This document shows positions 30,453-42,750 of a DNA stretch of 64,000 bases, in pieces. This DNA is from Hansfordia pulvinata (lineage: Eukaryota > Ascomycota > Sordariomycetes > Xylariales), in contig BJKQ01000007.1 of NCBI GenBank assembly GCA_006538405.1, positions 1,240,001-1,304,000 on the forward strand, read 5' to 3'. How positions within the stretch are numbered: the first letter of the stretch is position 1; each line of letters begins with the position of its first letter. Made by a program: the position numbers and the translations under genes. The notes beneath the pieces are model-generated. The model did not search any database, was not told the origin of the DNA, and saw only the letters and a program-made list of their open reading frames with translations.

Positions 30453-33271
30453 CTAATCCAGCCCAATCCACTCGTCCTCGCCATCCGAAGACGAGCCCTC
30501 CCCCATTTCGTCGTCCCCTTGCGAAGCCAGCAGCTTCGAGGGCTCATCCCCCCGGTCTCCCAACAGCCCGCGAGGCCCATTCCCCTCCTCGCTCTTGGCC
30601 TTCTTATTGGCTTGCCCCAGAAGATAGTCCACCGTATAAATGTTCTCGTCGGCCAAGCGCCGTATCTCGTCACGCATCTGAGCAACCGCTCTGGCCACAA
30701 CCCGCAACTCCACATCGACCTTGCTCCGGTTGGCCGTCAGCCACGCGCCGTGCTTGTCGACCAGAGCCTTGATCCAGAGCAGGCAGAACTCAATGTGCGG
30801 AGACTCCTCGGTCTGTGCGGCCACAAAGCGCAGAAGGCGGGACACGTAGACGGACGGGAAATGTTCCACGACGAGGGGAATCTCGGTGAAGGGGATGGCT
30901 TGGAACACCCTCTTGATCAAGCCCGCCTCGTTCAGCCGAAAGGCCATGACGAGCGCCTTGAGGTAATCCTTCTCGTTCTGCAGCACGGCCAGAGTGGACG
31001 CAGGGGTGATCTCCATGTTCAGGTCGAAGGGGTCGAACTGAACCTCGTTGTCCAGGCTGTAGACGAGAAGACCCTCTGTAGAGGCCGCGCAGAAGGAGGT
31101 CCCCGTGGGGAGAAGCCTACGCTCGTCACCTTGACGTCGGGCATCTTCTTCCGGGCCGAGGGATCCCCGCCCCGTTTCGACCCCGGGAGAGACTTGTCTT
31201 TCCGGTTCTCCCGATCCGAGCTCTCCTCCTCGTCGTCCAGCAGTCCTTCGGGGCCGGCTTCCGTGAGCAGCTTGCTGTTGAGGAATTCCTGCGTGCCCGA
31301 GAGCGAGAGGTTGACGCTGACGGCAAACTTCTTCAGCAGCACCATGGTGCTGACCGAGTAGAGGCATATGTACTTGCTGTTGCCGCCCGCCAAGAGACAG
31401 CTGCCGTCCGTGCTATACCGGATGGTCCCGAAACTCTTCGTGCCCGCCACGTTGGCAGCCGTCCGACGATCGCTGATTTTGCGCCCGCCAGAAGCGTCGC
31501 GCCGACCGTCCAGGCCGGACACCTGTTCTCCGTCGGAGACGGTCCAGAAACTGAGCTGGCCATCCAGAGTTGAAATAGCCAGCTGCGCCGAGTCCGGGCG
31601 CACGGCAATGTCCAGAACGTCTGCCTGCAACTGCAGGGGCTCGCTGGTCTGGGTGCGGTTGAAGATGGACCACATCCTGGCTGTGCGGTCCCAGCTTCCA
31701 CTGACCAGCAGACTGCCGTTCGGCGCAAATGCCAGGGAGCAGACGGGGCCTTCGTGGCCGGACAGCTGGTCCAGAAGCTGCCCGGTCTGCACGGACCAGA
31801 TGTGAATATCGAACGAGTCCAAAGACCCAGCGGCCACGACCTCGCCGCTGGGGTCCACCGCCATGCAGGAGAATGACAGCCGCGTGGGCGCGGTAAACGT
31901 CCTGAAGTTGCGATATCTGATCAGGTCCCAGGCGCGGATGGATCCGTCGAGACTCGAGGTGAACAGGACGTTGCCCTTCTTGGCGAACTCGCACGCCGTG
32001 ACGCCGCTGGAGTGCTCCGTGAACGTGACGATGCAGAAGCCCGACTCGACATCCCAGACCTTGATCTTGCCGTCGTCGGCCGTGGTGATGATGCGCTGGC
32101 CGTCGGGCGAGTAAACCAACGAGTTCATCGAGTCGAAGTGGCCCTGCTGCTTCAATATGTACGACTCGGACTGCCACTCCCAGACAAGCAGCTGGCCCAG
32201 CTTGGAGGCGCCAAAGGCCAGCCATTCGCCGCTCTTATTTATCGTCACAAAGTCGATCTCGTTCTGGGATATGCTGAGAGTGTGGATCATGTTGAAGTCG
32301 GGCATCTCGTACAGGCCGAAGATGCCGTTGGAGAAGCCGGCCACCAGAAGACTGGACTCCGGATGGAAGGCAGCACAGCGGACATGGGCGTTGTTCTGCA
32401 TGAAGTAATGCCTCTGCACCACCCTCCACCGCATGTTGGCGTCGTCGTCCTCTTCCATGTCGTCGTCTTCCGGGGGCGGCGCATTGGGGTTCCGCGTGTA
32501 CTGCCAGTCGAAGACGGCGCCGTCTTTGCTGACCGTGTATATGGTCTCTTGGTCCCTGGAGAACCAGGCGCCGATTACGGCCTGCTTGTGGCCCGCCAGC
32601 ACCGTAGGCTGGAAACCTTCCTCCGCGTCCAAGCTCCATATGCGGACCGTGAGATCCTTGGAGGAAGTGAGGAAGAAGCGAGAGTCGGCAGACCACTCAA
32701 TGTGCCGCACGTCGTCGTAGTGCCCGGCGTGAGAGTGGTGGCGCACGAAGGGGGCAAAGTCGAGCTCGCCGGCGGCGTTGGAGTCGGGAGTGGAAGGGAC
32801 CTGCCATACCTCGGTCCGGCGGCCGAGGGCAACGGCGAAATGGCGGCCGGAGGGCGAGAAGGCAAGGGCCGAGACGGGGGAGCGGAAAGAGAAGTGGTAG
32901 ATGGGTATGCGGCGGGGCACGTTGGTCAGGATGGCGTGGCCATCTTGGTCGACGGACAGCAGCAGGTTGCCGCGGGGTGTGAGGCCGATGCGGGAGATGT
33001 TCTTGCGGTGGGCGAAAGGGAGAGTGTGCGACTTGTTGCTATAGGGGCCATGTCATGTCAGTCTGGCGGCGCAGATGAGCGGTATGGGCAGGGTAGAAAG
33101 CGCGGCGCGGGAGGGGTGAGGCGGGGGGAGCACTGCATACTCGACCAGGTTGAAGACAGTGACGCGGTTGCCGACGGGAGAGAAGAGACAGGTTCCGTCC
33201 GGGCTGTAAAGCAGGTTGCCCTCGCTGTAGACGGTCCCCAGGAGGTTGGAGAATCGGAAGTCGGTCTTCAT
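30453..33271 (-). CDS. PWP2: Periodic tryptophan protein 2, U3 snoRNP/UtpB WD40 subunit; single-base frameshift
   Basis: Exon 1 33271-33141 and exon 2 33038-30453 (intron 102 nt). The start MKTDFRFSNLLGTVYSEGN at 33271 matches the family better than the in-frame ATG at 33283. Two WD40 propellers follow (HYDDVRHIEWSADSRFFLTS, GHFDSMNSLVYSPDGQRIIT, GHEGPVCSLAFAPNGSLLVS), an acidic linker (DDEEESSDREN), then the Utp12 C-terminal domain (LNEAGLIKRVFQAIPFTEIP, EFCLLWIKALVDKHG) and an acidic tail. At 31107-31110 the frame breaks inside a conserved motif: VTSVGFSP is read in one phase and SFCAASTEG in the next. One more G in that plus-strand run of four would make 905 residues, the family size. Family: Pwp2 scaffolds the UtpB complex in the nucleolar SSU processome. 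The gene is normally essential, so a sequence error is likeliest. Confidence 0.93.
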
Positions 33272-33283
33272 GGTCACAACCAT

Positions 33284-36200
33284 TCCATGCTGGACCTGGG
33301 GCCGGGTGAGTTGACAACAGAAGCGGGCTGGAAGCGCGAGGGCAAGTGCGTCCAGGCGTGTGTCCGCGATAGCGGCGTAGCGACAATGCGACGCTCGTTA
33401 CCTTATCGCAACTTTTTTTCCTCTGAACGGCGGGACTTGCTTATCGGCGATAATGGTGGAGTTGGCTGCCGTGGGCACGGGTACCTCGACCGGCGAGTAC
33501 AGCGCAAAGAGGTACGTGTGGTGCACGAGTAGGTGGGGTCTCTTTTTGAGCTCGAGGTACATGTGTCTGCACTCATCGGATATAAGGGTGATGATGTATA
33601 GAAAACGCTAGTCTGCTACAGGAATAGCAGAGGACAAACACCAAGCAAAGCCTTAAGCAATGTACGGATACTCGTACCGAGTACAGAGCAGGAAAGGAAC
33701 CAGACAACTTAGGTTTCCGTACAAAATCGCGAAAATATAGGTACTCCTTTGAGCGCACATGAACAGGAACAAATCTTCCAAGACCGAAGTCAGATATGGG
33801 TTGTGACCGCGCTGAGCACATCGCAAATACTCGAGTGAGTGCACATGCGAATACTTGCAAGACAAGGTGGTAGGCACAGTCTCCGTGCGACCCAAAATGG
33901 TGTCACTTTTTCTGATTCGCATTCTGGTCCCTCTCATAAGCCCGGCTACATGTACCGCAGGGTCAAGACTCGTCAAGCTCCGAATACTCGTGGCTCTGGT
34001 GCTCTGCTAACGTGGCGAGATGGGCCTGGCGGTCAGCAAGTCTTCTTCGCACGGGTCGGCAGACAGGGGGAGGTATTCCCCAGGATTGATTGTGATTGGC
34101 GATGTTGGCAGAAAAAGGGGCCGTGGTTTGATTGATTCCCATGTGAACTCTGGGGAGCGGGCACGTCCTGAAGTACCCAGGTATCTTACAAGTATGGGGT
34201 GAGCCCCCCCGAGTGCCATGCTCCAGTCCGTAGGTACGGTAGCCCGTACTAGGTACTCCCACTCCGGACTCCACCTGCAGTCTCCTTTGCGGCGGCGCAG
34301 AACCTAACGTAGGTACCTGTAAGTAAATGGATACGACCAACGAAGACGCCTCACATTGGAAGTCGTCGCGGTTTGGCGGAATTGGAAGCACCATATTCTG
34401 CCTCTTGAGCATCTGATTGCTGTCTCTCGCCTGGCCCCCGCGTCAGTGCAGTAGGACGAGCCCGTGGCACGGAGAGAGAGACCGATGCACGTAGCCAGGC
34501 CGCCCAACCGACTGGACGTACACTGGTCGATGACAAGACGCACATACACGAAGTCGCTCGCCGTGAGACGCACATCGGCCTGCGTCGAGGACACGGGATC
34601 CCGGTGCTTTCTGTGTGCTCAGTGGGCTCCCCCGGGCCCCCACGGTCTTCGAACATGAGGCACAGGAGCGGCCTCGCGTAGAACGCCTCTGTAGTAGGAG
34701 CACCTCTTGGTAGGTTTGGGAAGGGGGGGGGGGGGGGGGGGGGGGGGGGAGGGGTCGCAATGGTTCTCCGTGCTGTCTTGGTTCGTGCAAGCTGGAAACA
34801 ACATCATCTCGTGATGATCAGTCGCTTGGATGCCAATCAGCCTCAGCTAATATGTAGAGATCTGTGTCAGCCAGCCAGGGCAGGGTCACTAGCTATCAAG
34901 AGCAGGGCGATCGTCAAATACATGCGTTTATGTCTACATTGCCTGCTCCGGAAAGCAGAATTGAAGATGGGCAGCGCTCTCACAAACTTGCAGGATCTAC
35001 AGGCGCCTACGATGGGAAATGCCCTGCAGCCCGAGATAGACAGACGGGCATACAAGGGCCTTGCCTGCACAACGATCCGGCACGGCCTGCGCCCCAGGAA
35101 TAGCTGCATATGCCGTTCTCTCATTGTTGCGTACGACCTGCCACCACACACGCGCCCATCCCGGCGCTTGCAAACAGCGTTTGGAGACCGGTCCGAGCGG
35201 GGTCTGGCAGCCCATTAACTCGTTTCCGTATATGTTCTACCCCAGGGCTTTCTCCGGCTGATCATCTTGAGTCCGGAGGCCAACCGGCTTGTTCTGCGCC
35301 TTCTTGAATCGGTTCTGTCCTTCACAGGAGAAAGGGGGGCTGCTTGAGCCCAACCCGGTGACACCTGGCGCTATGCATGCTGCGTATCCCAAGCCGCATG
35401 ATCGGATGATTTGCAGTCTTTTTCGGAGACGATGAGCAATGTCAGGTGATGCCTTCATGCCCATTGCCTTACCTGCCAGTACTTCCCTATCATCGATCTC
35501 ATCTACCTCTTCTGTTCCTGTATCCGTACGAGTAATACACGTGAGTATGGTGATGGATTTAGGGGTCGTTAGGCGTGGTCGAGGAGACGGACCCCTCGCG
35601 GACTCGCGTTCAGAATAGAGTACGAGTACATGTACTTCCCCGGACATGCAAAGTTGAGTGGAGGCTTTGGAATGGACTCCGTGGCTTCGTCCCGTCGCCC
35701 GCAAGCTCCGGACAGTTAGGTTTGAAGTCTGGCAGATAAGGTACATCCATGGATGACTTTTACTGCAGCTGCCTCTAATAATGGAATCTGCCCATGGTTT
35801 TGCGCTAACCTCAGGTACGATGTCGGGCCGGGTGTTTTACAATGAATTGGATGTTTCCTAGAGGTACGCGTATACGGAATCCGGATACTCGTGGGAGTGG
35901 TAGTGGACGCCCCTGGTAGAAATTGGGTACCTACCTTAGGTACCTCCTCCGAACCTGGTATTCGGGAGGTCCTCTGCGCTAGCCCCAAAAAATCATGGCC
36001 AGCCAGTCCCGCTGGCGGGCTGTCTCACAGTCCCCTTTCCCCCAAAAGCCAATTCAATTTACCACCTCCAGGCTCTATTAGATGTAGTAGGTTGTACCTA
36101 CGAGCGGTAGTACGGTGCACACCCTGGACCCCGTGCCATCAACCACCTCCGTCTCGTCTAGGTCTGCTCCTTTTCCCCAAACACCCCGTCCCGTCCCTGA

Positions 36201-36310
36201 CTGCCCCTTCTCCCCCTACCCACCCTCCTCATAACCCGTCTCGCCTCGCCTTGTCTGCCGGTGCCTCGATTTCTCCTCCACCACGTCGCCGCCGCTCACA
36301 CCTCTTCACC
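33284..36310. other. Divergent intergenic region (3 kb) between PWP2 and the septin
   Basis: No supported gene. Motif copies: ATACTCGTACCGAGTAC at 33668-33684, GTACGAGTACATGTAC at 35620-35635, plus copies near 33982, 35525 and 35885. Poly-G of about 27 at 34723-34749. Several TACC/GGTA clusters (35925-35950). The last 200 bases before the septin are CT-rich and read as its leader. Confidence 0.55.
34723..34749. repeat. Poly-G homopolymer (longest in the window)
   Basis: About 27 consecutive G bases in intergenic DNA. Confidence 0.9.
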
Positions 36311-37754
36311 ATGGCTTCCGAGACGGCTTCCCCCATTGGCATCGCCAACCTGCCCAACCAGCGCCACAAGATTGTCGCTAAGAGAGGTGCCGCCTTCACT
36401 ATCATGGTCGGTCTCATCCCGCCCCTGACCCACGCTTCCACTGCTATATCCCAACCTACCTCACGCACCGTCTGCGTCCGGCCTCGACACCGCGACGGCG
36501 ACCTGTTTGTCCAGCCCCCCCTTGCGACCACTTGCTGACTGTTACCCCCCGCTTCTAGGTTGCTGGCGAGTCTGGCCTTGGCAAGACCACCTTCATCAAC
36601 ACTCTCTTCTCCACCACGATCAAGAACTATGCCGACCACAAGCGTCGCCACCAGAAGCAGGTCGACAAGACTGTCGAGATCGAGATCACCAAGGCCGAGC
36701 TGGAGGAGAAGTTCTTCAAGGGTGAGTATGCCTCTCTCCCCGTCTTGCGACCTGTGACCACACTGTTGTCGTGTCTTGGCTAACGCCTCTGTTCAAGTCC
36801 GCCTAACTGTCATCGACACGCCCGGCTTCGGCGACTACGTCAACAACCGCGACTCGTGGCAGCCCATCATCGAGTTCCTTGACGACCAGCACGAGTCTTA
36901 CATGCTTCAGGAGCAGCAGCCCCGTCGCCAGGACAAGATCGACCTCCGTGTTCACGCTTGCCTGTACTTCATCCGCCCTACTGGCCACACTCTCAAGCCC
37001 CTCGACATTGAGGTCATGAAGAGGCTCTGCACCCGCGTCAACCTCATCCCCGTCATTGCCAAGGCCGACACTCTCAGCCCTGCCGACCTGGCCAAGTTCA
37101 AGGGAAAGGTGCGTCATCCTGCTGAAGAAGACGCCTCATCGCCATATTGTCCCCGCCTCTATACTTACAAAATCCCAGATCCGCGCCGTCATCGAGGCCC
37201 AGAACATCAAGATCTACCAGCCCCCGGTCGAGGAGGATGACGAGGCGGCCGCTCAGCACGCCCGCAGCCTGATGGGCGCGATGCCTTTCGCGGTTATTGG
37301 CTCCGAGAAGGACGTCAAGTCTGCCGACGGCCGCATTGTCAAGGGCCGACAGTACTCGTGGGGTGTTGCCGAGGTGGAGAACGAGGACCACTGCGACTTC
37401 AAGAAGCTGCGCTCCATCCTCATCCGCACCCACATGCTGGACCTGATCCACACCACCGAGGAGGCTCACTACGAGGCTTACCGCGCCCAGCAAATGGAGA
37501 CCCGCAAGTTTGGCGAGGCCCGCCCCCGCAAGCTGGACAACCCCAAGTACAAGGAGGAGGAGGAAGCGCTCCGCAAGCGCTTCACCGAGCAGGTCAAGGT
37601 GGAGGAGCAGCGCTTCAGACAGTGGGAGCAGAAGCTCATCTCGGAGCGCGACCGTCTCAACAAGGACCTCGAGCAGACCCACGCCCAGATCAAGCAGCTC
37701 GAGACGGAGCTCGAGCAGATGCAAGGCAGCGTTGCCCGCAGCGGCCGCCGTTAA
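36311..37754 (+). CDS. CDC12: Septin, CDC12/AspC type
   Basis: Four exons: 36311-36406, 36559-36721, 36798-37108, 37179-37754, giving 381 residues; introns 152, 76 and 70 nt. After a short start (MASETASPIGIANLPNQRHK) comes the GTPase domain: G1 AGESGLGKTT (34-43), G3 DTPGFGD, G4 AKAD, and the septin-unique region. From about residue 320 a charged heptad-like region (EQKLISERDRLNKDLEQTH) forms the C-terminal coiled coil. Intron 1 sits just before the P-loop. Family: septins assemble into hetero-oligomeric filaments and rings at septation sites, hyphal tips and branches. The subgroup (Cdc12/AspC rather than Cdc3, Cdc10 or Cdc11) is judged from recall of family sequences: septin certain, subgroup likely. 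Confidence 0.93.
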
Positions 37755-39009
37755 GGGCTCTGGCCCTTTTCTGTGGACACCCCGCCGCGATGGTGGCAAA
37801 GCGAGGTTTCATTGCAGCGTTGTTTATGCTTCTGGTGTCCGCCATGAAACATGGCGTGGAGTCGAGAGAAGAATTATATCCCATGACGTTGTACGTCGAG
37901 CTTGCGCGACGACATGTTCTAGTTACCTAATTAATCACGATTGGAATGGAAAAGGTGTGAAAAAGGATTTTGGAGCCGCCTATCAAGGGCGTCGCAGCCA
38001 CATTACATCCAGATATCTCCCCACCGCTAGTCAGTGATGCTGGGCGCAAAGGCGTTGTGTCATGCTGGGAAAGGTACTGCCATCTGATTTCACTGCCAGC
38101 TCTTCAGAACCAACACATCACTTGACCTGCGAATCACCCACTACATACTAGCCACCTTTCCGTGGAGCACTTTGGCCGAATGAAGGAATAATGGTTTCTA
38201 TCCTAGATTCGAACGTCGACGCGAAATGATCTGTCGTGGCTCAAACCCAAGCTCAGTTTTCTCACACTCCTCATTGTGATTCAATGCTGAAACAGCCACG
38301 AATGACAGATTCAGAGCCCCGAGTGAGCAGTAGACTGGCTCTTGGCTGGTTGTCGTGGTAGTGTTTGAGCGCCTCGTCAACTGACTCGCAGGGCCAGCTA
38401 TAACGCTTCGTCTAGGGGTGCTCGTGTAGGACACGAGGAAACACCGTCCGCCGGCGACGGGCCGTGCGTGAATGCCTTTCCAGGGGAACTGGTGGAGAAG
38501 GGCACATGGGCGGAAGCCGAATCTTGCAAGCAACCCCGGGTCCATCGAGCCCGCACTATTGGTCGCTGTCCTGGACCATGGCCAAGGCTCGATTCAGGAC
38601 GTGCGGAACCACATCGACGGCCCGATCAAGTTCCGGAGTTCCTGGAATGATTTATTCCCACGCCCATCGTCGCTTACTGGATGAACAGTTTGAACCTGGC
38701 CTTTTTGATTGGATATCCAGGTGGACGTTTCTTCTTCGGGATGTGAATCACATTTCGACCACTTCAGGCAAGATAGTCGCCCCCTCAATTGAGCGCTCCA
38801 GCCACCAAACATCTGGAACTGCTCTCCATATTGAGCCATTGTGGGCAATTGTAAGATAGCGAAAAGACACATGGACCTCATCCACAGTCCGCTGGAGCAA
38901 CATGAGTTTACAGTCGAACAGCAAGCCGGACGCGCATGCATCTCGTGTTGTGAAGACGTGTGAAGCCGAATTTGGCAAACCTCCCAGCCATAGGTACGAT
39001 AGTGATCTT
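37755..39009. other. Intergenic region between convergent septin and mitochondrial kinase genes
   Basis: About 1.25 kb of shared 3' flank, no supported gene. Short frames on both strands lack domain content. Confidence 0.6.
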
Positions 39010-40506
39010 CTATACGGCGTCCATAGCGGCACGGGTGGCGAGCTGCTCGTTCTTGTTGCCAAGTTTGGAGATTTGCAAAAAGGCATCAACGCCGTAACCT
39101 TCGAGGCTGTGCAGTTCGAGACTGCCCGCCCAGTACTCTGCATATACGCGACTCAGGGGCAAGCCCATCCCGAGACGCAGATTTGGTGGTCGCGAGGACA
39201 GGCTGCTGAGCGAGGACGATGAGCCTGCTTCTGCACTATGGGGTGGCGGCGCATCACGGGCTCCGGGGATCGGCCCGTCCGAGGAGAAGTGCACATTCGG
39301 GGTCAACGTCGAATGAGGGCTGCTGCCGCTGCCACCCCCGCCATCTTGAAGACGCGTAAAGTTTCCGTCCACGCGCAGCTCTTGCAGCGTGGCGGCCATC
39401 AACGGCACTTGGACGAGATTCTCCAGTCGCTCCGACTTTTGGGGGCCACGGCCGAAAGACCACAAGTACGGCAGTGTGTCGCGGGGAATCCCGCCGCCCT
39501 GATCGGAAATCCGGATGATAATGTGCCGTTGAGCTTCACAAATGGTGACCTCAATTGGGGGCGGGGATTGAGAATCTGGTGCAGAGTGACGATCCACCAG
39601 AGCCTGGACCGAGTTTCGCAGCAGCTCGCCCACAATGTATTCGAGATGACTCAAGATATACGGGAATGTAGCGTCGAGGTGGCCGTCGACCCGAATCTCG
39701 GGAATGCGCGCCTGCGGGCCATTAGCCTCGCGAGCAAGGGCGCGGACCGCGTCGGCACATCGGTTGATGACATCGCGGGCGGTACAGCGAAGGAAGACCT
39801 CTCCGATGAACTCGGACTCGTCAGTCAGGTTTGCGCCGGGGGCGAAGCAGTTGGAGTTGAAAGTATCAGTGAGGGCGAGGTGCTGCTCAGCGATGACACG
39901 GCGCGAGATGCGAGATCGCAGCATGGTATTCATGAAGCGATCGAGATCGGCCGGGGGCATGAGGGACGAGCACTCGAGTATGCCCATAGCCAGCTTGGGA
40001 ATTATCGTCAAGTGGGTGCGCAGCATGTTTGCGAGATCGCGGCAGAAGCGGTCGTTGTCCTCGAGAGACTTGATTTCGCGAACGCGGCGAAACTGGTCGA
40101 AGGAGTTGTAGTAGAGCTCGTAGACGTCGCCAATGTGGGGGTTGGTGACCACGACATAGGGTAGGCGCTGCATGTCGCGGAGGCGATGTGCGATGCGGGT
40201 TGGCAGCTCGGTGCGGATATAGTTGGCTGAGGCAATGAGGCGCGATTCGGTCAAGGACCGGCCAAAGACCATGAGCTGGCGTAGGCTGATCGGCCGGGCC
40301 TCTTTGGCCACCCATTCATCCAGGACCGATACTGGACGCCATTTGGCGGTGTGGTTCCATCGCGTGCTTCGCGGCGGCAGAGAGCAGAGGACTTGTTGCG
40401 GCGAGCGGGTGAAGATCGAGGGCGGGGCCCAGATGGCGGAAGTGCGAGCGGAGCGCGCGGCCAGCCACAGGCCTGTCGTGGGGGGGCGGGAGGTGAAGCG
40501 TGACAT
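39010..40506 (-). CDS. Mitochondrial protein kinase of the PDK/BCKDK family (Pkp-like)
   Basis: Intronless, 498 residues. The Arg/Ser-rich start (MSRFTSRPPTTGLWLAARSARTSAIW) looks like a mitochondrial presequence. Residues about 60-260 form the helical PDK N-domain (RQLMVFGRSLTESRLIASANYIRTELP, LPYVVVTNP). The GHKL ATPase part has the N-box ELLRNSVQALVD (294-305), G1 DQGGGIP (335-341), SFGRG (350-354) and G2 GMGLPLSRVYAEYWAGSLEL (446-465). Between SFGRG and G2 lies an insertion of about 90 residues, rich in Ser, Gly and Pro, where animal enzymes have a short lid. Family: these kinases phosphorylate E1-alpha of pyruvate or branched-chain keto-acid dehydrogenase and so inhibit it. The sequence does not tell which E1 is the target; yeast Pkp2-like is my best guess. 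Confidence 0.9.
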   Translation of the reverse strand: MSRFTSRPPTTGLWLAARSARTSAIWAPPSIFTRSPQQVLCSLPPRSTRWNHTAKWRPVSVLDEWVAKEARPISLRQLMVFGRSLTESRLIASANYIRTELPTRIAHRLRDMQRLPYVVVTNPHIGDVYELYYNSFDQFRRVREIKSLEDNDRFCRDLANMLRTHLTIIPKLAMGILECSSLMPPADLDRFMNTMLRSRISRRVIAEQHLALTDTFNSNCFAPGANLTDESEFIGEVFLRCTARDVINRCADAVRALAREANGPQARIPEIRVDGHLDATFPYILSHLEYIVGELLRNSVQALVDRHSAPDSQSPPPIEVTICEAQRHIIIRISDQGGGIPRDTLPYLWSFGRGPQKSERLENLVQVPLMAATLQELRVDGNFTRLQDGGGGSGSSPHSTLTPNVHFSSDGPIPGARDAPPPHSAEAGSSSSLSSLSSRPPNLRLGMGLPLSRVYAEYWAGSLELHSLEGYGVDAFLQISKLGNKNEQLATRAAMDAV

Positions 40507-42750
40507 GGCGGCTGCGGCGACGACGGCGGCGTCGCAAAAGCGCGGGTGCGAATCGGCACTGAGGTCGGGAGCCGAGGTGAGGGTATCAGTCCCAGCGTTG
40601 CTTGACGAGCAAGAGGCGACGCCCGCGTTGGGCGCAAGGCCCGACCTGAAGCTCCGGGTAGAGGTTGTGTGAAATTTCGGGACTCATCGGCGTCGGTGCA
40701 GGGGAGCTAGACTGGCGAAGGGCCTGGAGTGCATCACGGCCGTCACTGTCGTGTCACGGCACGGGGGGTGAAGCGAGGCTGTTCGGAGGGGGAAACGAGG
40801 GCGGCCTCAGGCCCAGCACAAGAGTCACGTCAAGCCTTCAGGTGGCCGAACCAATGTCGTCGGGAATGGGTGCCTCAATTGGTGCCTGGAGCTGCAGCGG
40901 TGGGGCGCCCTCGGCGGGCCAGGTCGAGGGCTTCTGACCGGGCTCCAGGCTGTTACGCTGTCACGCTGTTCACCTTGAAACGGGCACCCCATTCACGGCT
41001 ACCGTTGAGCCCAGAGGAGCTTGGGCCAGGCTAAGTCGGCAGCACTGTACGGAGTACGGATACTCGTGGACGTGACTGCTCAACCCCACATCGTTCCAAA
41101 ACCTCGTTTCCCATGTAGCCCCGGATCAAGAAGGACATTAGATGTGTGGGGAAAGCACGGCTTGAACAGCCTAGCGAATATGTATCTGAGAGCTCCATGT
41201 GTACCTCCTCGCAACTTCGCCCGCGAGAGCGCAACGCCAGTCTCCGGCATTCATGTATGTGTACTTGTTGGACACATAGAGCCAGCAGCATGGACGGCTG
41301 TGACCTTCGTCATGACGCCAGTCGGCTCGCCACCATCCAAAGCCGCCGTCACCCGCGTGTGTCCATGAGTGCTAGCACACCCGCGAATGATGCCATCTCA
41401 ATATGAGGCAGGTGAGGCATGGCCGAGATTGTTGCATGAATGAACTAGCAGGTGGCGCGTCAGCGCATGTCCTTTAAATATCGGCCAAGGGAGCTCGCAC
41501 CGGGCAACCACAAGTTGCGCCACGAGATACAGACTGGGCACTCGTAGGAAGCGCCGCCAGTCAGACCGCAGCATTGATCTCCGGGGGCAGTTCAGTAAGG
41601 TAAGGTAGCGAGGTATCTTTCGAGTGGTACCTAAACCACTTCCAGTGCGTGTGCAATGACGGGCCACCCCGAGGAACGATTGGATACATGCACTCGGTTC
41701 AATAGATGGATCTGTGCGGTCATGTTCGTGGGCGCCGACACTTGCCCCGCCCCCCGCTGCCAAGTTGTTAAACTCTCATTGCCGACTCGAGTCGTCGATT
41801 GTGTCGTGCGATGCTCTACGAGTACTCCCCAGCCCTACGTACGAGCACGCACCAAAACCAGCTCCTGCACTGCCGCATGGTCGGTCATTTGTCTCCGTTC
41901 AGCAGCCGGACGAGATACACACTGAGCTGGAGGTCCTCTGGTGTCAGCCCAGCAACATGCAATCACTTGCCTACATATGTACCTTACCGGGCTATCATAG
42001 GTAAGGTACCCAATGGATAAGTGCAGGTGCGCAATTGCCTCACACGTTCCTCCCATAGATGCGATCGTTCCCGTTCACTCCCCACTGGGTGCAACTGGAG
42101 CCTTTCTGCAGTCGAATCTCTTGCGACAAAGGGACCTCATCCGCACGGTAGAAAAGAGCAACATTGAAGGTTTCTGCGCCCCTTCACATGTACCTACCTA
42201 CCTACATTACGTCCAACCTACATGTACTCGTACCTCAAGATGGCTCTTTCCTTCGTACGTGTATCTGCAGGAGGGACTTCCCAAGCGAGCGACCCGTCCA
42301 TGTGCACTGCCCGGTACATCGTCATAGGTACCCCTCTCGGGCAAGTAGTGGACCACTTCGATTTAGGTGTCGAACCGGGCCCCGCTGCACCCCAGCCTAC
42401 CCGAGTCGCTGTGCCTGCTGTTGCTGCTGTTGCCTTGCACCTCGCACCGGTCGCACACCTCATCCACAGATGAGGTCCAGTGCTGGTCAGACCCGACACT
42501 ATTGCACCTCCCACTTCCAACTGCCTGCCACTGGGCCCCAAGCTGCATCCACCGCCACCCGCCCGGCTTCAACCCTCCGGGGCCCCGACCTCCAGTCACT
42601 CACACCTGTGATCTTAGACACTCCTCCCAATCCACCTGCTTATCCTCCCTCCCCTCCTACGTTCGCCGCTTCACTCGCCTTCGCCGCCCCGTTACATCTT
42701 TTGGCGGCTTGCTATCCTATCGTTCTACCCCTCCATCCTTCTTCGCCGAC
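40507..42750. other. Divergent intergenic region between the mitochondrial kinase and the USP
   Basis: About 2.2 kb, no supported gene. ATACTCGTGG near 41050, ACGAGTACTC near 41818 and GTACTCGTACC near 42225. CTAC repeats at 42190-42205. The last 180 bases before 42751 are C/T-rich and read as the USP leader. Confidence 0.55.

Noticed and set aside
32012..33532. Plus-strand frame of 506 codons opposite PWP2
   Set aside because: Shadow of WD40 coding sequence; no family signal, and it crosses the PWP2 start and intron.
34723..34749. Poly-G run as a possible telomere or assembly gap
   Set aside because: Pure G rather than TTAGGG, and flanked by ordinary intergenic sequence on both sides.
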